DNA from: Spirochaetaceae bacterium
Lineage (GTDB): Bacteria; Spirochaetota; Spirochaetia; Treponematales; Breznakiellaceae
Assembly: GCA_031279965.1 (NCBI GenBank)
Contig: JAITHM010000153.1
Location: 1-14,687 of the forward strand
Reading direction: 5' to 3'
DNA length: 14,687 nt
The notes beneath the pieces are model-generated. The model was given only the letters and a program-made list of their open reading frames with translations. It was not told where the DNA came from and did no database searches. A program made the position numbers and the translations under genes. This document shows, piece by piece, positions 1 to 8,730 of this stretch. Each line of letters opens with the position of its first letter. Within the stretch, counting starts at the first letter, position 1.

Positions 1-177
1 CGCCCGATATTCCTCACCGCGACCGCCGCCGCCGTCGGCGTCGTCCCGCTTATCACATCCGGCTCCCTCCTCTGGGGCCCGCTCGGCTCAATCATCTGCT
101 TCGGCCTTGCCGGCTCCACTATCCTCACGCTCTTCGTGCTGCCGGTGGTCTACTGGAAGTTCGGCGGGAAGGTGTAA
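1..177 (+). CDS. RND-family efflux transporter, C-terminal end (partial)
   Basis: The reading frame is open from base 1 and stops at TAA 175-177, giving the last 58 residues of a protein that starts outside the window. The peptide has the form of the final two membrane segments of AcrB/MexB-type RND pumps. It begins RPIFLTATAAAVGVVPL, continues through a glycine-rich turn, and ends in the hydrophobic stretch LTLFVLPVVYWKF followed by a short basic tail. Family knowledge: these inner-membrane proton antiporters export drugs, metals or other toxic compounds together with a periplasmic adaptor and an outer-membrane channel. Substrate cannot be told from this fragment. Only 6 of 58 codons end in A or T, and the DNA is roughly 70% GC, unlike the genes to the right. 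An inverted-repeat element starts directly after the stop codon. Confidence 0.85.
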   Translation, partial: RPIFLTATAAAVGVVPLITSGSLLWGPLGSIICFGLAGSTILTLFVLPVVYWKFGGKV

Positions 178-236
178 GAACCTTTCAAAATCTCATGCGC
201 GGCAATCTTGCCTATCCCTAGATTTTGAACAGGCTC
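178..236. repeat. 59-bp imperfect inverted-repeat element
   Basis: Bases 178-193 (GAACCTTTCAAAATCT) pair with the reverse complement of 220-236 (GAGCCTGTTCAAAATCT), with one A/G difference and one extra base. The core 184-193/220-229 is a perfect 10-bp inverted repeat. Inside the loop a second short hairpin, GGCAA-TC-TTGCC, occupies 201-212. The element begins on the first base after the RND stop codon. The layout resembles a small miniature inverted-repeat or REP-like element. It could also act as a 3'-end stabilising hairpin, but it has no T-run, so it is not a classic terminator. Whether it is repeated elsewhere cannot be seen here. Confidence 0.6.
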
Positions 237-239
237 TAA

Positions 240-268
240 GGGCGCACCCGCGGCGGGTGACCCCGCCC
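240..268. repeat. GC-rich hairpin in the intergenic region
   Basis: Bases 245-259 form an exact 7-bp inverted repeat around one central G (CACCCGC-G-GCGGGTG). GGGCG at 240-244 can extend the stem by pairing with CGCCC at 264-268, with a 4-base bulge. No T-run follows. It lies 3 bases after the 59-bp element and may belong to the same composite repeat. The bases between it and the terminator at 340 show nothing recognisable. Confidence 0.45.
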
Positions 269-339
269 CTCATCACAAGACGCTGACACCACCGTGGACG
301 CTATAAAATTGACCGTAATTAACCGCGCGTGTAATGCGA

Positions 340-369
340 AAAAAAGCCCTGATTACTCAGGGCTTTTTT
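340..369. terminator. Bidirectional intrinsic terminator between RND gene and giant lipoprotein gene
   Basis: The stem GCCCTGA (346-352) pairs with TCAGGGC (357-363) around a TTAC loop. A run of A precedes it and a run of T follows, so an RNA hairpin with a U-tract forms on both strands. It sits 6 bases beyond the stop of the minus-strand lipoprotein gene and 162 bases beyond the plus-strand RND stop, and can serve both convergent transcripts. Confidence 0.88.
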
Positions 370-375
370 AGACTA

Positions 376-3300
376 TCAGAAGGTTGATGCAGCAATAAGC
401 ACATTCACGGTTGGCTGTGCAGATCTTTGAGTAAAAGCTCCCGGCCGCACGATAAACAACGTCTTTCCTGCATTCATCGGCGCAGCAAGGCTTGGCAGGA
501 ATGTTGCCGAAAGCCCATCGACTCCCACCGAACCATCGACGTCAAGAGTCGGCGGATACTGTCCATACACACCAAACTCTATTGATGGAACACTGGGAGA
601 TGAAAGCGACCCGTTAGTTATCTCTATACGAAGACCTTTATACCCCGCAGATGCCGGTTGAATACTTAATTCTTTAGAGTATCCAAGCGGCTTGTATTTG
701 GTTGTCGTATAAGTATACGCCGTCCCAAAATCAACATCCCACTTATAGCCAACTTTACCCGGGTCGCCATAGTAAGGCTGAGTGCCGCCGGGCAATGCTC
801 CCTGAATAATCGGCGCACCAAACGAACTTATCACAGCTGAACCACCAGCAGACGGCCAATATGTCGAAGAATTAGCCCACGGAACATCAAGGAAGTTTCC
901 GTCTTCTATCGTGTAACCGTTACCCATTGAAGCTATTACCTGCGTTGGGCCGTAAATGATTGCCGTTGCCGATGCTTTGTCAAATTCACCGCCTGTCCCT
1001 ATCTTAACACCGGCGCTTGCCATATTTTTGATATAGCCGGCGCTCATCCTAAAGTACCCGCCTTTATCATCGTAATCTGGAAGGAAGGTTGCCGCATCGG
1101 TGCGGGAGCTTGCCGCAGTAACAAATACACCAACACCACTAGCAACGGCACCGGTAACCGATTCGCCGGATCCCATGATGATGCCTCCGTTCATTTCAAA
1201 CGTAGCGGCGCTTCCCACCTGCACACCACCTGAGGCAGCGGCGGAACTTACCACAATAGCCCCTCGGCCATTCATAACAAATGTCGTTCCTTGGTTCAGT
1301 AGTTTAACGGGGCTGTATATCTGACCCGCATTGAGCAGCAGGTCGCCCGCTTTTGCATCCCGTCCGGTTCCGCTTCCAACAATAAGGGTTCCACCGCTTA
1401 CAAGACTTTCCCGTCCTTCCGCAGTAGTATTCCGCGTAGAGTCGCCAACGATAAGCCGTCCGCCTTCGTTGAGCGTAACATTACCCAACAGAATAGCGTT
1501 TTCAACCCTAACGGTTCCGCCTTTGCCAACGACCAGATCAGTAAAGCTCGCTTTAATATCCCGCAGTGTAAACTGAGTCTCTCTTACCGTAACGCTTCCC
1601 AGCGCAACGCTGGTAAAGTTCGGCCCTGTCGTTCTAAAATACGCGGTATTTGATGCTATGTTTGCGATACCGTCTATACGGTATTGCGGCTGATGCCACG
1701 AAGCTGAAGGACTCAGCGCAATGCGCGCAGGGCGTTCTTCCGGCGTAGATTCCGAACCCAGGAAGCCGCCTATAAGGATAACCGGTGACTTGTTGAATGT
1801 CCACGATGGTGATGCCGCACTGAATGTAATATTAGTGCTACTCCCTTTTATCCAAATATCTGATTGATTTTCCGATTTTGAGGCTGCCACAAGCGCCGTT
1901 TGAAGATTCGTGCCGGGAATATCGCCCCACGAAACAGCATTTTGCGTGGCACTGTTTACATACCGCGGCGCCGCCGTATAAACCGAGACATTTAACGTGT
2001 ATTTACGGATATTACCCGATTCACTTATTGAATAGAGTGTATAGGTACTTACGCCTTCAACTGCGGTAAAATTCCATGTTGGCGCTTCCGGCAAAGCTCC
2101 CGTTGCTGGCACCGGACAATACAACGCAGGTCTTTTCGTCTGCGCTCCTGGCGGAGGCGATACCTGGTCGTAATGCAAGTTATCCTGCCCCGCCCCTCCT
2201 GAAAGCACAGAGTCTTTATAGGCAAACACGCCGTAGGGGCTGTCTGCCTGTGCCTGTAACTGATTAAGGCTGTCATAACCGGAACTTGCCATCATCCGTT
2301 TTGCAACAACGGCTGTTGTTTCAAACAAGGGATTTTGTGAAAAATTACTCGGCGGCGGTAAAGTGTGATTAAAACTTGCAGCAACACCTTTGAACATTGC
2401 CTGGAGCGCTTCGTCATAGTTGCCTGACCGGGGGCCAAATTTATCATTCGTCATTGAACCTGATCCCGCATAATATTCGTATAATTCAGCAGGCAGCAAT
2501 ATTTTAACACCTGATGAACCGGCGTTAATTGTAGACTTTGCCAAAGGCTGAATAAGAAGCGAGATACCGCCGCTGTCTACCGCCTGCTGAACATCAGAAA
2601 GCAAAAGTTTAATGTTAATAGTTCCGCTTGCCGCCGCAAAGGCGTCAATGGTCATTTCACCTGGATGTAAATACGACGGTGCATGATTCCCTGTGTCTTC
2701 AATAATCGCCGCTTTGTAGGGTGTACCATTTGCGCTCATGATAAACGATGTAAGCCTGTTATCACGGTTGGGCTGATTTTCCGGAATATACGTATTTGCA
2801 GACGTATACCCAATGGTCTGCGAACGCTCCGGCGGATAGCTCGCCGCATCCGTGCTGCCCCAAATCGAAATATCAACCTGAGTACGGAACAGCCGTGTCC
2901 GCGAATCGCTTACCAAGCTGTTTTCATCGTACAATGCGGCGGCGGTGGGCGCGGTATTGGCATCCTGGCCCGCCGCGTCATTCCCGAAAATCGCTCCCTT
3001 ACTTCCAGTTCTAAAAAGCATAGTACCTGCTTTTAAATATACACCGCCGCCTTTCTGGGCAGTGTTTCCGGCAATTACTGCCGTACTTGCCGGGTCATTG
3101 GTTAACGCAGTAAGGTCTGCCGCGCTGGTCATATTAAGTATCGTTCCATTGTTGTATGCCGCAGTCAGAGGATTGGAACTTCCCAAGTTAACAAATTTTG
3201 AAAGATCATGGGGGCCTGTCATGTAAACACCGCCGCCATTGCCTGCTGTATCACCAACGCCGGCGGCCGTATTACCCCGTATAGCGCCTTTTCTGAACAT

Positions 3301-6300
3301 TACCGTGCTTTGCTCATCCAGATAAATACCGCCGCCATTACCAGCAGTCACATTGTTCTGCTCAACCACACCGCCCGGACTTGCCGCCGCGCCGACACTG
3401 GCAAAAATAATATCACTGCGCTTTGCATAGATGCCGCCGCCCTTACCGCTCGCAACGTCGGCCCTATTATTACGTATCGTAGGCGGCGTGTTATAGGGAT
3501 AGTAATTCGGCATAGTCGCATCAGGCTGATACGCACTGGGAAGTCCGTTTAAGGTAAGCGTCGCATTGTAAAGACTAATGCCGGCAGCCGATGCTTCGCT
3601 AGAAACGGCAGCTTGATTAGCACGGGTATTATTCCGTATCATCGCACTTTCGTTCATTTCCATTGTGCCGTTCTTTATTATGGCAGCGCCGCCATTCCAC
3701 CCTGAAATCTCGGCAGCACCATTCATCGTAAGGAAGCCGCCTTCCAGCGTAACGCCGGTGGTAGATGCAATGGGCCCGGCAAGAACAGCGTTCTTGTTCA
3801 TAATAACACCGGCGGCAGCGCCTTTAATCGGCGCACGGAACTGTACGCTTTCGCCCAAAACAAACGTATCCTGCGGGTTAAGCATGACGCTCGCTGCACC
3901 GGCAACGGAACCGGCGATATATTCCAGAGTTATATTGGTGTTGCCGGGAAATACCGGGCTAACATTCAACGATACAATATTATTAAGCGGGTTTGCCCGC
4001 TGTTTTTTGGTAAGTTCATATCCTTCAAAACCGCCGGCAAAACCAACATTCGTACCGGTATTCAGTGCACTAAAAGACAAGGCGCTGGCGGGTTTTTTAA
4101 TCCATATATCTGCCGGTGTTGTACCGGGAACCGCCGCCAATGCGCTGGCAACAGCAAGAAATGGTGTTCGCCAAGTTTTCCCATCTCGTACTGTTGAAGT
4201 AGAAGCCGAATCTACTTTTATAACCGGCATTCCGGTAACGGTAACTTCAACAATATAAACATGGGCGCGTTTATTTGCATCAATAACCACATACCATGGA
4301 GCAAGTCCAAAATTGGTCATTGGTATATTACCAAAATCACGTTTTATCTGATTATAGCTGCCACCACTTCCTCGTTTAGTTGTATACCTGCTTTTTGCTG
4401 TCTGGAATGACCAGTTCGCTTCCCCTGGTATCCAGCCTAAGGTTGTGCTATTGAAATCAACAAAAAGCTGCCGTGCTTGCTGAACAGGATCTTTTGAAGA
4501 ACTTGCCGGCATGCCACCTGAATAATCAGCCGGCGCGCCACTGCGAACAGCACCGGCCTTCGTGGGAAACAACGCCTTTAATGCGTCATCTTCTACTTCC
4601 ACATCATAGGGAACTTCCAGCAATAACGATGCCGCATCCACCGAAAGATCTGTCACAGTCGCCCAACTAGCATTACCACCTGTAACAGCAGTATAATTAT
4701 CAATAACTTCCGCAGGAATCGATACACGTATACGCCCTGGAATATACGCATTCGGATTAGTAGATGCCGCATCATCTGTGGTATCGCTGTTTGCATCATG
4801 CACAACAGCAACATCAGCATATCTTTCGATATTAGAACCGTCCCTATACTTCACTTCAAATGTGTGGATAGTTCCATCAGCATCAACTGCGCTGGGCGAC
4901 TGCGCGTCATACGACATATACGCCCCCAAAATATTGTCAACTACCGCACCGGCTGTTATGAACACAGCATGCCCGGCCCCGGGCTGGATTGCGGTGTTCG
5001 GCGACCAGGGATCTGAAATAGCTGTATTCGCTAACGCTACATTGCTTTTTGTCTGCGGATCGCGGTCTGCTGCAAGCGCAACAGGCACATTACCATCATG
5101 TGCATAGATTACGCCGCTTGGGTTTCCTGTAATCTGCGGCGCTTTCTTAAACACGCCAAGCACCGTATCATTCCTATAACTTACATAAACACCACCGCCA
5201 TAAGATATGGCAATGTTTCCCCGTATTTCGGGTATCTCGTTTGCCGAAAGGCCGTTCCTGTCCTGTCCCATATAGAACTCGCCGCGCCTGTTGGCACTGG
5301 GAGAACCACTTTCATCAACATTTACATAAACACCGCCACCATTCCCCTTATCAAGGGATGATGGTACACTAGGTTCGCCAGCTAAATTACCGTTTATCTG
5401 CCCCGCTTTAAAGAAAAGCACACCGTTATTATATCCGGCAGAACCGGTATTTTTGTCATAATCCAAAAATACACCGCCGCCGTTACTTGTCGCCGTATTA
5501 CCGTTAATTCTGCCATGGAGAATATGAACTTCACCGTATTCAGCATAAACACCGCCGCCCAAAACCGCTGTATTGCCGCCAATCTCGCCGCCGGGCATAT
5601 ACATCTTGCCGTTCTCCTCGACATACAACGAACCATTTTCAATATAAAGACGGCTTTTGTAGCTGACATACACACCGCCGCCGTTCGGTTGACCGTTGTC
5701 GGCACCGCTGCCTGGTGTATACCCGCTTACATCACAATCTGTTATTAATGCACGAATATTCAGCGTTAATGCTGAATAAGCATACCCTAAAAGGCCGCTT
5801 TCCCGCTGTCCCAGGTAAACGCCGCGCTGTTTTTCAGAACTGAGCGCACGTGGATCCTTGCGACCGCTCAGGGTAAGCCTTTCCAAAGTAACAGGAACAC
5901 CGCGAACTACCAGCGCCGTATTGCCAACCCTATCGCCATTGGAGTAGGCAGGATTGGACGGTTTACTGTTGTACACAACAACCGGATAGGTATCAGGGTC
6001 GTTGTGCATTTCTTCTTCGGCAGAACCGTTTTTGCTTTCAATGCCCCTAAAACCGCCAACCAGCATTACGCCGCCCCACGGCGGGAATTTTTCGGCGGTT
6101 TTTATATCAGTTGAACCGGAAGGATCTTCTTTATTGACGATCTCAACGCCGTTAATGTCGTAATAGGCAATTTGGCCTTCTTCGCCGGCAAGCCATATTT
6201 CTTTGGGAACTCTGTCGTTATCGTTGGGATTCGCCGCCGTAAGGGCTTTTTCCAGCGAAGCAAACGCATCTCCCCAGCTTGAACCATTGTTCGACTCGTC

Positions 6301-6996
6301 ATTGCCCGTTTTCGCATTTACAAACAAAGGAATACTTGTATACGCGGCAAGCGTTACTTTATAACGCCGTGTCGCACCGCCAACTGATACAACGACAACA
6401 TCAATAGGACTGGTAAAGTCAATGCCCAGCGCCAACGGCATCTCGGGCGGAATAAATTTTATATCCTTTGTGTTTTGCTGTTTAATCAATTCAAGAATAT
6501 AATGGCCATCAAGACCTGTTCCAGCCGGTGTCGGCCTAAGCCGGTTTGCCCAGTCTTTGACCGCCCCGTTTACCGACGCATCCTTAAAACAATAATCAAT
6601 ATAACGGTCGGTAAGCGGTAATATCAGCGCATTCTTCGACGCCGTTACCACCGGAATCAGCGTTGCCGGACCGTCACTTTCGCCCGTCAAATCAGAAAGA
6701 CGCATGTCATCTGCACCAGCCCGCAGCACACGAGCCGACGCGGCGCCTTCGATTGCGTTATCCGTAACCTTGGCGCCGCCCTGCATCATTATTGTTGAAG
6801 GAATCCCACTTGAAGGATTCCCCTTGGTCTTTATCGTAAAATCAGTGATATACACATTGTCACTGGAAGCGCCTGTCTGCCGGCCATTATTCCAGCCGTC
6901 AGGCCCCAACGGATTTGAACAGGCAAGTATCACACCAGCAATGCCCAAAGCGGCAAGTCCACGCCCCCCTAATGTCGCCCTCGTCTTTAATATCAT
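376..6996 (-). CDS. Giant (about 2206 aa) lipoprotein with three beta-helix modules; probable surface protein
   Basis: The N-terminus has a basic start, a hydrophobic stretch and the lipobox ILAC with Cys26, then Ser-Asn. This is a type II signal peptide without the +2 Asp inner-membrane retention signal. Three related modules follow. Each has a beta-rich domain ending in a Tyr-rich strand (RRYKVTLAAY, HVYIVEVTV, RKYTLNVSVY), then an (S/T)W...AL..A...IW cap (starts near residues 225, 923 and 1676), then a GGF.G.E motif, then a parallel beta-helix. Nine GGG(V/I)(Y/F) turns lie at about 439-605 and 1186-1321, as in Pmp-like and pectate-lyase-fold surface proteins; module 3 has none. Polysaccharide-lyase activity is possible, but no catalytic motif was seen, so adhesin or structural surface protein is the likelier role (inference). 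The start was set at ATG 6996, which is 7 nt after an AAGGAGG; GTG codons at 7002 and 6999 are too close to it. The gene lies 42 nt downstream of the OmpA-like gene and is probably cotranscribed. It is intact. Confidence 0.85.
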   Translation of the reverse strand: MILKTRATLGGRGLAALGIAGVILACSNPLGPDGWNNGRQTGASSDNVYITDFTIKTKGNPSSGIPSTIMMQGGAKVTDNAIEGAASARVLRAGADDMRLSDLTGESDGPATLIPVVTASKNALILPLTDRYIDYCFKDASVNGAVKDWANRLRPTPAGTGLDGHYILELIKQQNTKDIKFIPPEMPLALGIDFTSPIDVVVVSVGGATRRYKVTLAAYTSIPLFVNAKTGNDESNNGSSWGDAFASLEKALTAANPNDNDRVPKEIWLAGEEGQIAYYDINGVEIVNKEDPSGSTDIKTAEKFPPWGGVMLVGGFRGIESKNGSAEEEMHNDPDTYPVVVYNSKPSNPAYSNGDRVGNTALVVRGVPVTLERLTLSGRKDPRALSSEKQRGVYLGQRESGLLGYAYSALTLNIRALITDCDVSGYTPGSGADNGQPNGGGVYVSYKSRLYIENGSLYVEENGKMYMPGGEIGGNTAVLGGGVYAEYGEVHILHGRINGNTATSNGGGVFLDYDKNTGSAGYNNGVLFFKAGQINGNLAGEPSVPSSLDKGNGGGVYVNVDESGSPSANRRGEFYMGQDRNGLSANEIPEIRGNIAISYGGGVYVSYRNDTVLGVFKKAPQITGNPSGVIYAHDGNVPVALAADRDPQTKSNVALANTAISDPWSPNTAIQPGAGHAVFITAGAVVDNILGAYMSYDAQSPSAVDADGTIHTFEVKYRDGSNIERYADVAVVHDANSDTTDDAASTNPNAYIPGRIRVSIPAEVIDNYTAVTGGNASWATVTDLSVDAASLLLEVPYDVEVEDDALKALFPTKAGAVRSGAPADYSGGMPASSSKDPVQQARQLFVDFNSTTLGWIPGEANWSFQTAKSRYTTKRGSGGSYNQIKRDFGNIPMTNFGLAPWYVVIDANKRAHVYIVEVTVTGMPVIKVDSASTSTVRDGKTWRTPFLAVASALAAVPGTTPADIWIKKPASALSFSALNTGTNVGFAGGFEGYELTKKQRANPLNNIVSLNVSPVFPGNTNITLEYIAGSVAGAASVMLNPQDTFVLGESVQFRAPIKGAAAGVIMNKNAVLAGPIASTTGVTLEGGFLTMNGAAEISGWNGGAAIIKNGTMEMNESAMIRNNTRANQAAVSSEASAAGISLYNATLTLNGLPSAYQPDATMPNYYPYNTPPTIRNNRADVASGKGGGIYAKRSDIIFASVGAAASPGGVVEQNNVTAGNGGGIYLDEQSTVMFRKGAIRGNTAAGVGDTAGNGGGVYMTGPHDLSKFVNLGSSNPLTAAYNNGTILNMTSAADLTALTNDPASTAVIAGNTAQKGGGVYLKAGTMLFRTGSKGAIFGNDAAGQDANTAPTAAALYDENSLVSDSRTRLFRTQVDISIWGSTDAASYPPERSQTIGYTSANTYIPENQPNRDNRLTSFIMSANGTPYKAAIIEDTGNHAPSYLHPGEMTIDAFAAASGTINIKLLLSDVQQAVDSGGISLLIQPLAKSTINAGSSGVKILLPAELYEYYAGSGSMTNDKFGPRSGNYDEALQAMFKGVAASFNHTLPPPSNFSQNPLFETTAVVAKRMMASSGYDSLNQLQAQADSPYGVFAYKDSVLSGGAGQDNLHYDQVSPPPGAQTKRPALYCPVPATGALPEAPTWNFTAVEGVSTYTLYSISESGNIRKYTLNVSVYTAAPRYVNSATQNAVSWGDIPGTNLQTALVAASKSENQSDIWIKGSSTNITFSAASPSWTFNKSPVILIGGFLGSESTPEERPARIALSPSASWHQPQYRIDGIANIASNTAYFRTTGPNFTSVALGSVTVRETQFTLRDIKASFTDLVVGKGGTVRVENAILLGNVTLNEGGRLIVGDSTRNTTAEGRESLVSGGTLIVGSGTGRDAKAGDLLLNAGQIYSPVKLLNQGTTFVMNGRGAIVVSSAAASGGVQVGSAATFEMNGGIIMGSGESVTGAVASGVGVFVTAASSRTDAATFLPDYDDKGGYFRMSAGYIKNMASAGVKIGTGGEFDKASATAIIYGPTQVIASMGNGYTIEDGNFLDVPWANSSTYWPSAGGSAVISSFGAPIIQGALPGGTQPYYGDPGKVGYKWDVDFGTAYTYTTTKYKPLGYSKELSIQPASAGYKGLRIEITNGSLSSPSVPSIEFGVYGQYPPTLDVDGSVGVDGLSATFLPSLAAPMNAGKTLFIVRPGAFTQRSAQPTVNVLIAASTF

Positions 6997-7002
6997 CACC
7001 AC

Positions 7003-7010
7003 TCCTCCTT
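7003..7010 (-). promoter_or_regulatory. Shine-Dalgarno that decides the lipoprotein start
   Basis: Read on the minus strand this is AAGGAGGA. It directly abuts GTG 7002 and lies 3 nt from GTG 6999, but is 7 nt from ATG 6996, the normal spacing. The ATG is therefore preferred and the protein is two residues shorter than the longest frame. Confidence 0.8.
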
Positions 7011-7038
7011 CGAGCAGAGTTTACGCTTTGGTAAAAGC

Positions 7039-8724
7039 CTAGCGCCGTTTATTTGTTGTAATGTTACCCCGCGGCGATACATTGCTGTAATCGCTTTGAG
7101 GAGGAACAATATCTTCTTCCACTGTAGGCCAGCGCGCCGAAGGAGCCCGTATAGGGTAAACTTCATCCGTACTGACAGGATTTTCCAGCATCCACGGCTT
7201 AAGAGCCGTTGTTGTTGAACCGGCCCGCGGACGGGTTACCAGTTCAACCGCCCGGAAAAATCCTTCTTTGCCATTGTCATAGAAATTTGATTGTTCTGGC
7301 CGCTTCTCTGCGCCAAACCATTCAATTGACATGCGGTTGTATGCTATGCCAAAATTCTTGTTCAAATATTCCGCGCAGTACCGCGCCCGGCTTTCTGAAA
7401 TAATAACCTGATTTTCAGGCGAACCGGCGGGGGCAGAGTAACCGCGTATTGCGACTTCAAGCCCTGAATCCGCCTGCAAATGCCGCCCCACTTCATCAAC
7501 AACAGGAAGCGAATACATCACCATAGGCGACGCTACATTGGGGAAAAAATAAACCGTATCAATTTTACTTCCTGGAGTCATTGCATCTTCACCCAGTTCA
7601 ATTGTTTTGACTCTGCCGGTAAGCCGTTTAAGTCCTTCCAATGCCTTACGTTCTTCTTCCAGCGTCACTGCCATTCCGGCAAGCTCTTCTTTCTGTTGGC
7701 GAACTTCCCGCTTAAGATCATCAATCTCGGCAATATGCTGTTCCATCTGGACGCGGATAGGATCCTGCGGTGTTGACCGGTGCGGCGGGCCATCATTATG
7801 GGCAACCGCCTGCAATGCCGAACTCTGCCTGCGCGCCTCCGCCGACTTCTCAGCTTCGACCTTCCTCATGTTGGCAAGCAGATCATTATTTGAAACACCT
7901 TCCATTGGCGCAGAAGCATCGGAACGCGCACTCCCGCCATACGACGAGCCGCCGCCGCCTGAGCGCGAGGAACCGCCGCCGTTTACCAGCACAGGACGCG
8001 GTCCAGACGGAACCGTTACCGGAACCCGGCTGCCGCTGCGGCGCGCCCCACCCTTCCCGCCGCCCGCAGACGGATGAATTAACACACCACCGCGCAGCAC
8101 CGGGTAATGATACCATTCATTTGAACTTGTCTGAAGCGGCAAAAGCGCCGTCCAGCCTGCACCGGCAAAAAGCGCTATGTGATCTCCCGGAAAAGCATAA
8201 GAAAAATCTACACCGCCGCCAAAAGCAATGCGCCAGTCATACGATGGAGGCTGCGCGGGTATTATTTGCGAGCCCCAGGCAGCCATAACTTCCGGCGTAC
8301 CATTTGTAAAATCCAGCGCCGCGCCGCCAAAAAGATTGGGCTTGATACTAAAAGCGCCTACGGTACTATAGCTAATCCTCAGCAGCATTGGAATGTGATG
8401 AAACGTAACAGCTGTTACATCGTCAGCACTGAAACCAACACCGTAGACCTTAGGCTCGTACCCAGTCTCGACGCCGAGGCTCACCCGTCCAAAGGTACCG
8501 CCAAGCATGAGAAAAGCGCCAGGCGCTTGCTGGAAACGGCGTTCCCACTCCCTATCGGTAAAATCAACCGACGAGTACGCATTCATTGAATAGGTGCCCC
8601 CCGCTCCAAAGAAAAAACCCGTACTTTGACCGAACACCGTCTGTCCGGCAACCAGAGAAACCGCCGTCCATAAAACTACTGCAAACAGCCTCCCAAAACT
8701 GCTCTTAACGAATAAATTCGCCAT
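7039..8724 (-). CDS. Exported OmpA-like protein: beta-barrel-type N-terminus, coiled coil, OmpA C-terminal domain
   Basis: This is a 561-residue protein. Residues 1-32 are a signal peptide, with likely cleavage after VFG. Residues 34-217 are rich in alternating Gly/aromatic strands, like small outer-membrane barrels. Residues 220-275 are a Gly/Ser/Pro linker. About 325-375 is a charged heptad coiled coil. About 385-497 is an OmpA-like domain (VYFFPN, RGYSAPAG, ISESRARY, G-I-x5-R-(M/I)). A 64-residue Pro-rich tail follows. Family knowledge: OmpA domains tether the outer membrane to peptidoglycan. Arg446 of the binding signature is kept, but the Asp of the usual GH(T/S)D motif is replaced by Ala431 (GYSA). 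The start at 8724 was chosen because GGAGG lies 7 nt upstream and the signal peptide follows at once; a longer version from 8778 lacks both. It is the first gene of the minus-strand unit, with the lipoprotein gene 42 nt downstream, which suggests joint work at the cell surface (inference). Confidence 0.87.
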   Translation of the reverse strand: MANLFVKSSFGRLFAVVLWTAVSLVAGQTVFGQSTGFFFGAGGTYSMNAYSSVDFTDREWERRFQQAPGAFLMLGGTFGRVSLGVETGYEPKVYGVGFSADDVTAVTFHHIPMLLRISYSTVGAFSIKPNLFGGAALDFTNGTPEVMAAWGSQIIPAQPPSYDWRIAFGGGVDFSYAFPGDHIALFAGAGWTALLPLQTSSNEWYHYPVLRGGVLIHPSAGGGKGGARRSGSRVPVTVPSGPRPVLVNGGGSSRSGGGGSSYGGSARSDASAPMEGVSNNDLLANMRKVEAEKSAEARRQSSALQAVAHNDGPPHRSTPQDPIRVQMEQHIAEIDDLKREVRQQKEELAGMAVTLEEERKALEGLKRLTGRVKTIELGEDAMTPGSKIDTVYFFPNVASPMVMYSLPVVDEVGRHLQADSGLEVAIRGYSAPAGSPENQVIISESRARYCAEYLNKNFGIAYNRMSIEWFGAEKRPEQSNFYDNGKEGFFRAVELVTRPRAGSTTTALKPWMLENPVSTDEVYPIRAPSARWPTVEEDIVPPQSDYSNVSPRGNITTNKRR

Positions 8725-8730
8725 CGTTAA

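Noticed and set aside
3665..4258. Plus-strand open frame of 197 codons opposite the lipoprotein gene, and many similar ones between 1100 and 8600
   Set aside because: They have no ribosome site or recognisable domain and mirror the codon pattern of the minus-strand genes, which have strong protein evidence.
3030..5690. CRISPR-like array of repeated ACCGCCGCC tracts
   Set aside because: Spacing is irregular, the repeats are short and degenerate, and all encode in-frame GGGVY turns.
376..7002. Start of the giant lipoprotein at GTG 7002
   Set aside because: It directly touches the AAGGAGGA ribosome site; ATG 6996 has proper 7-nt spacing and gives the same signal peptide.
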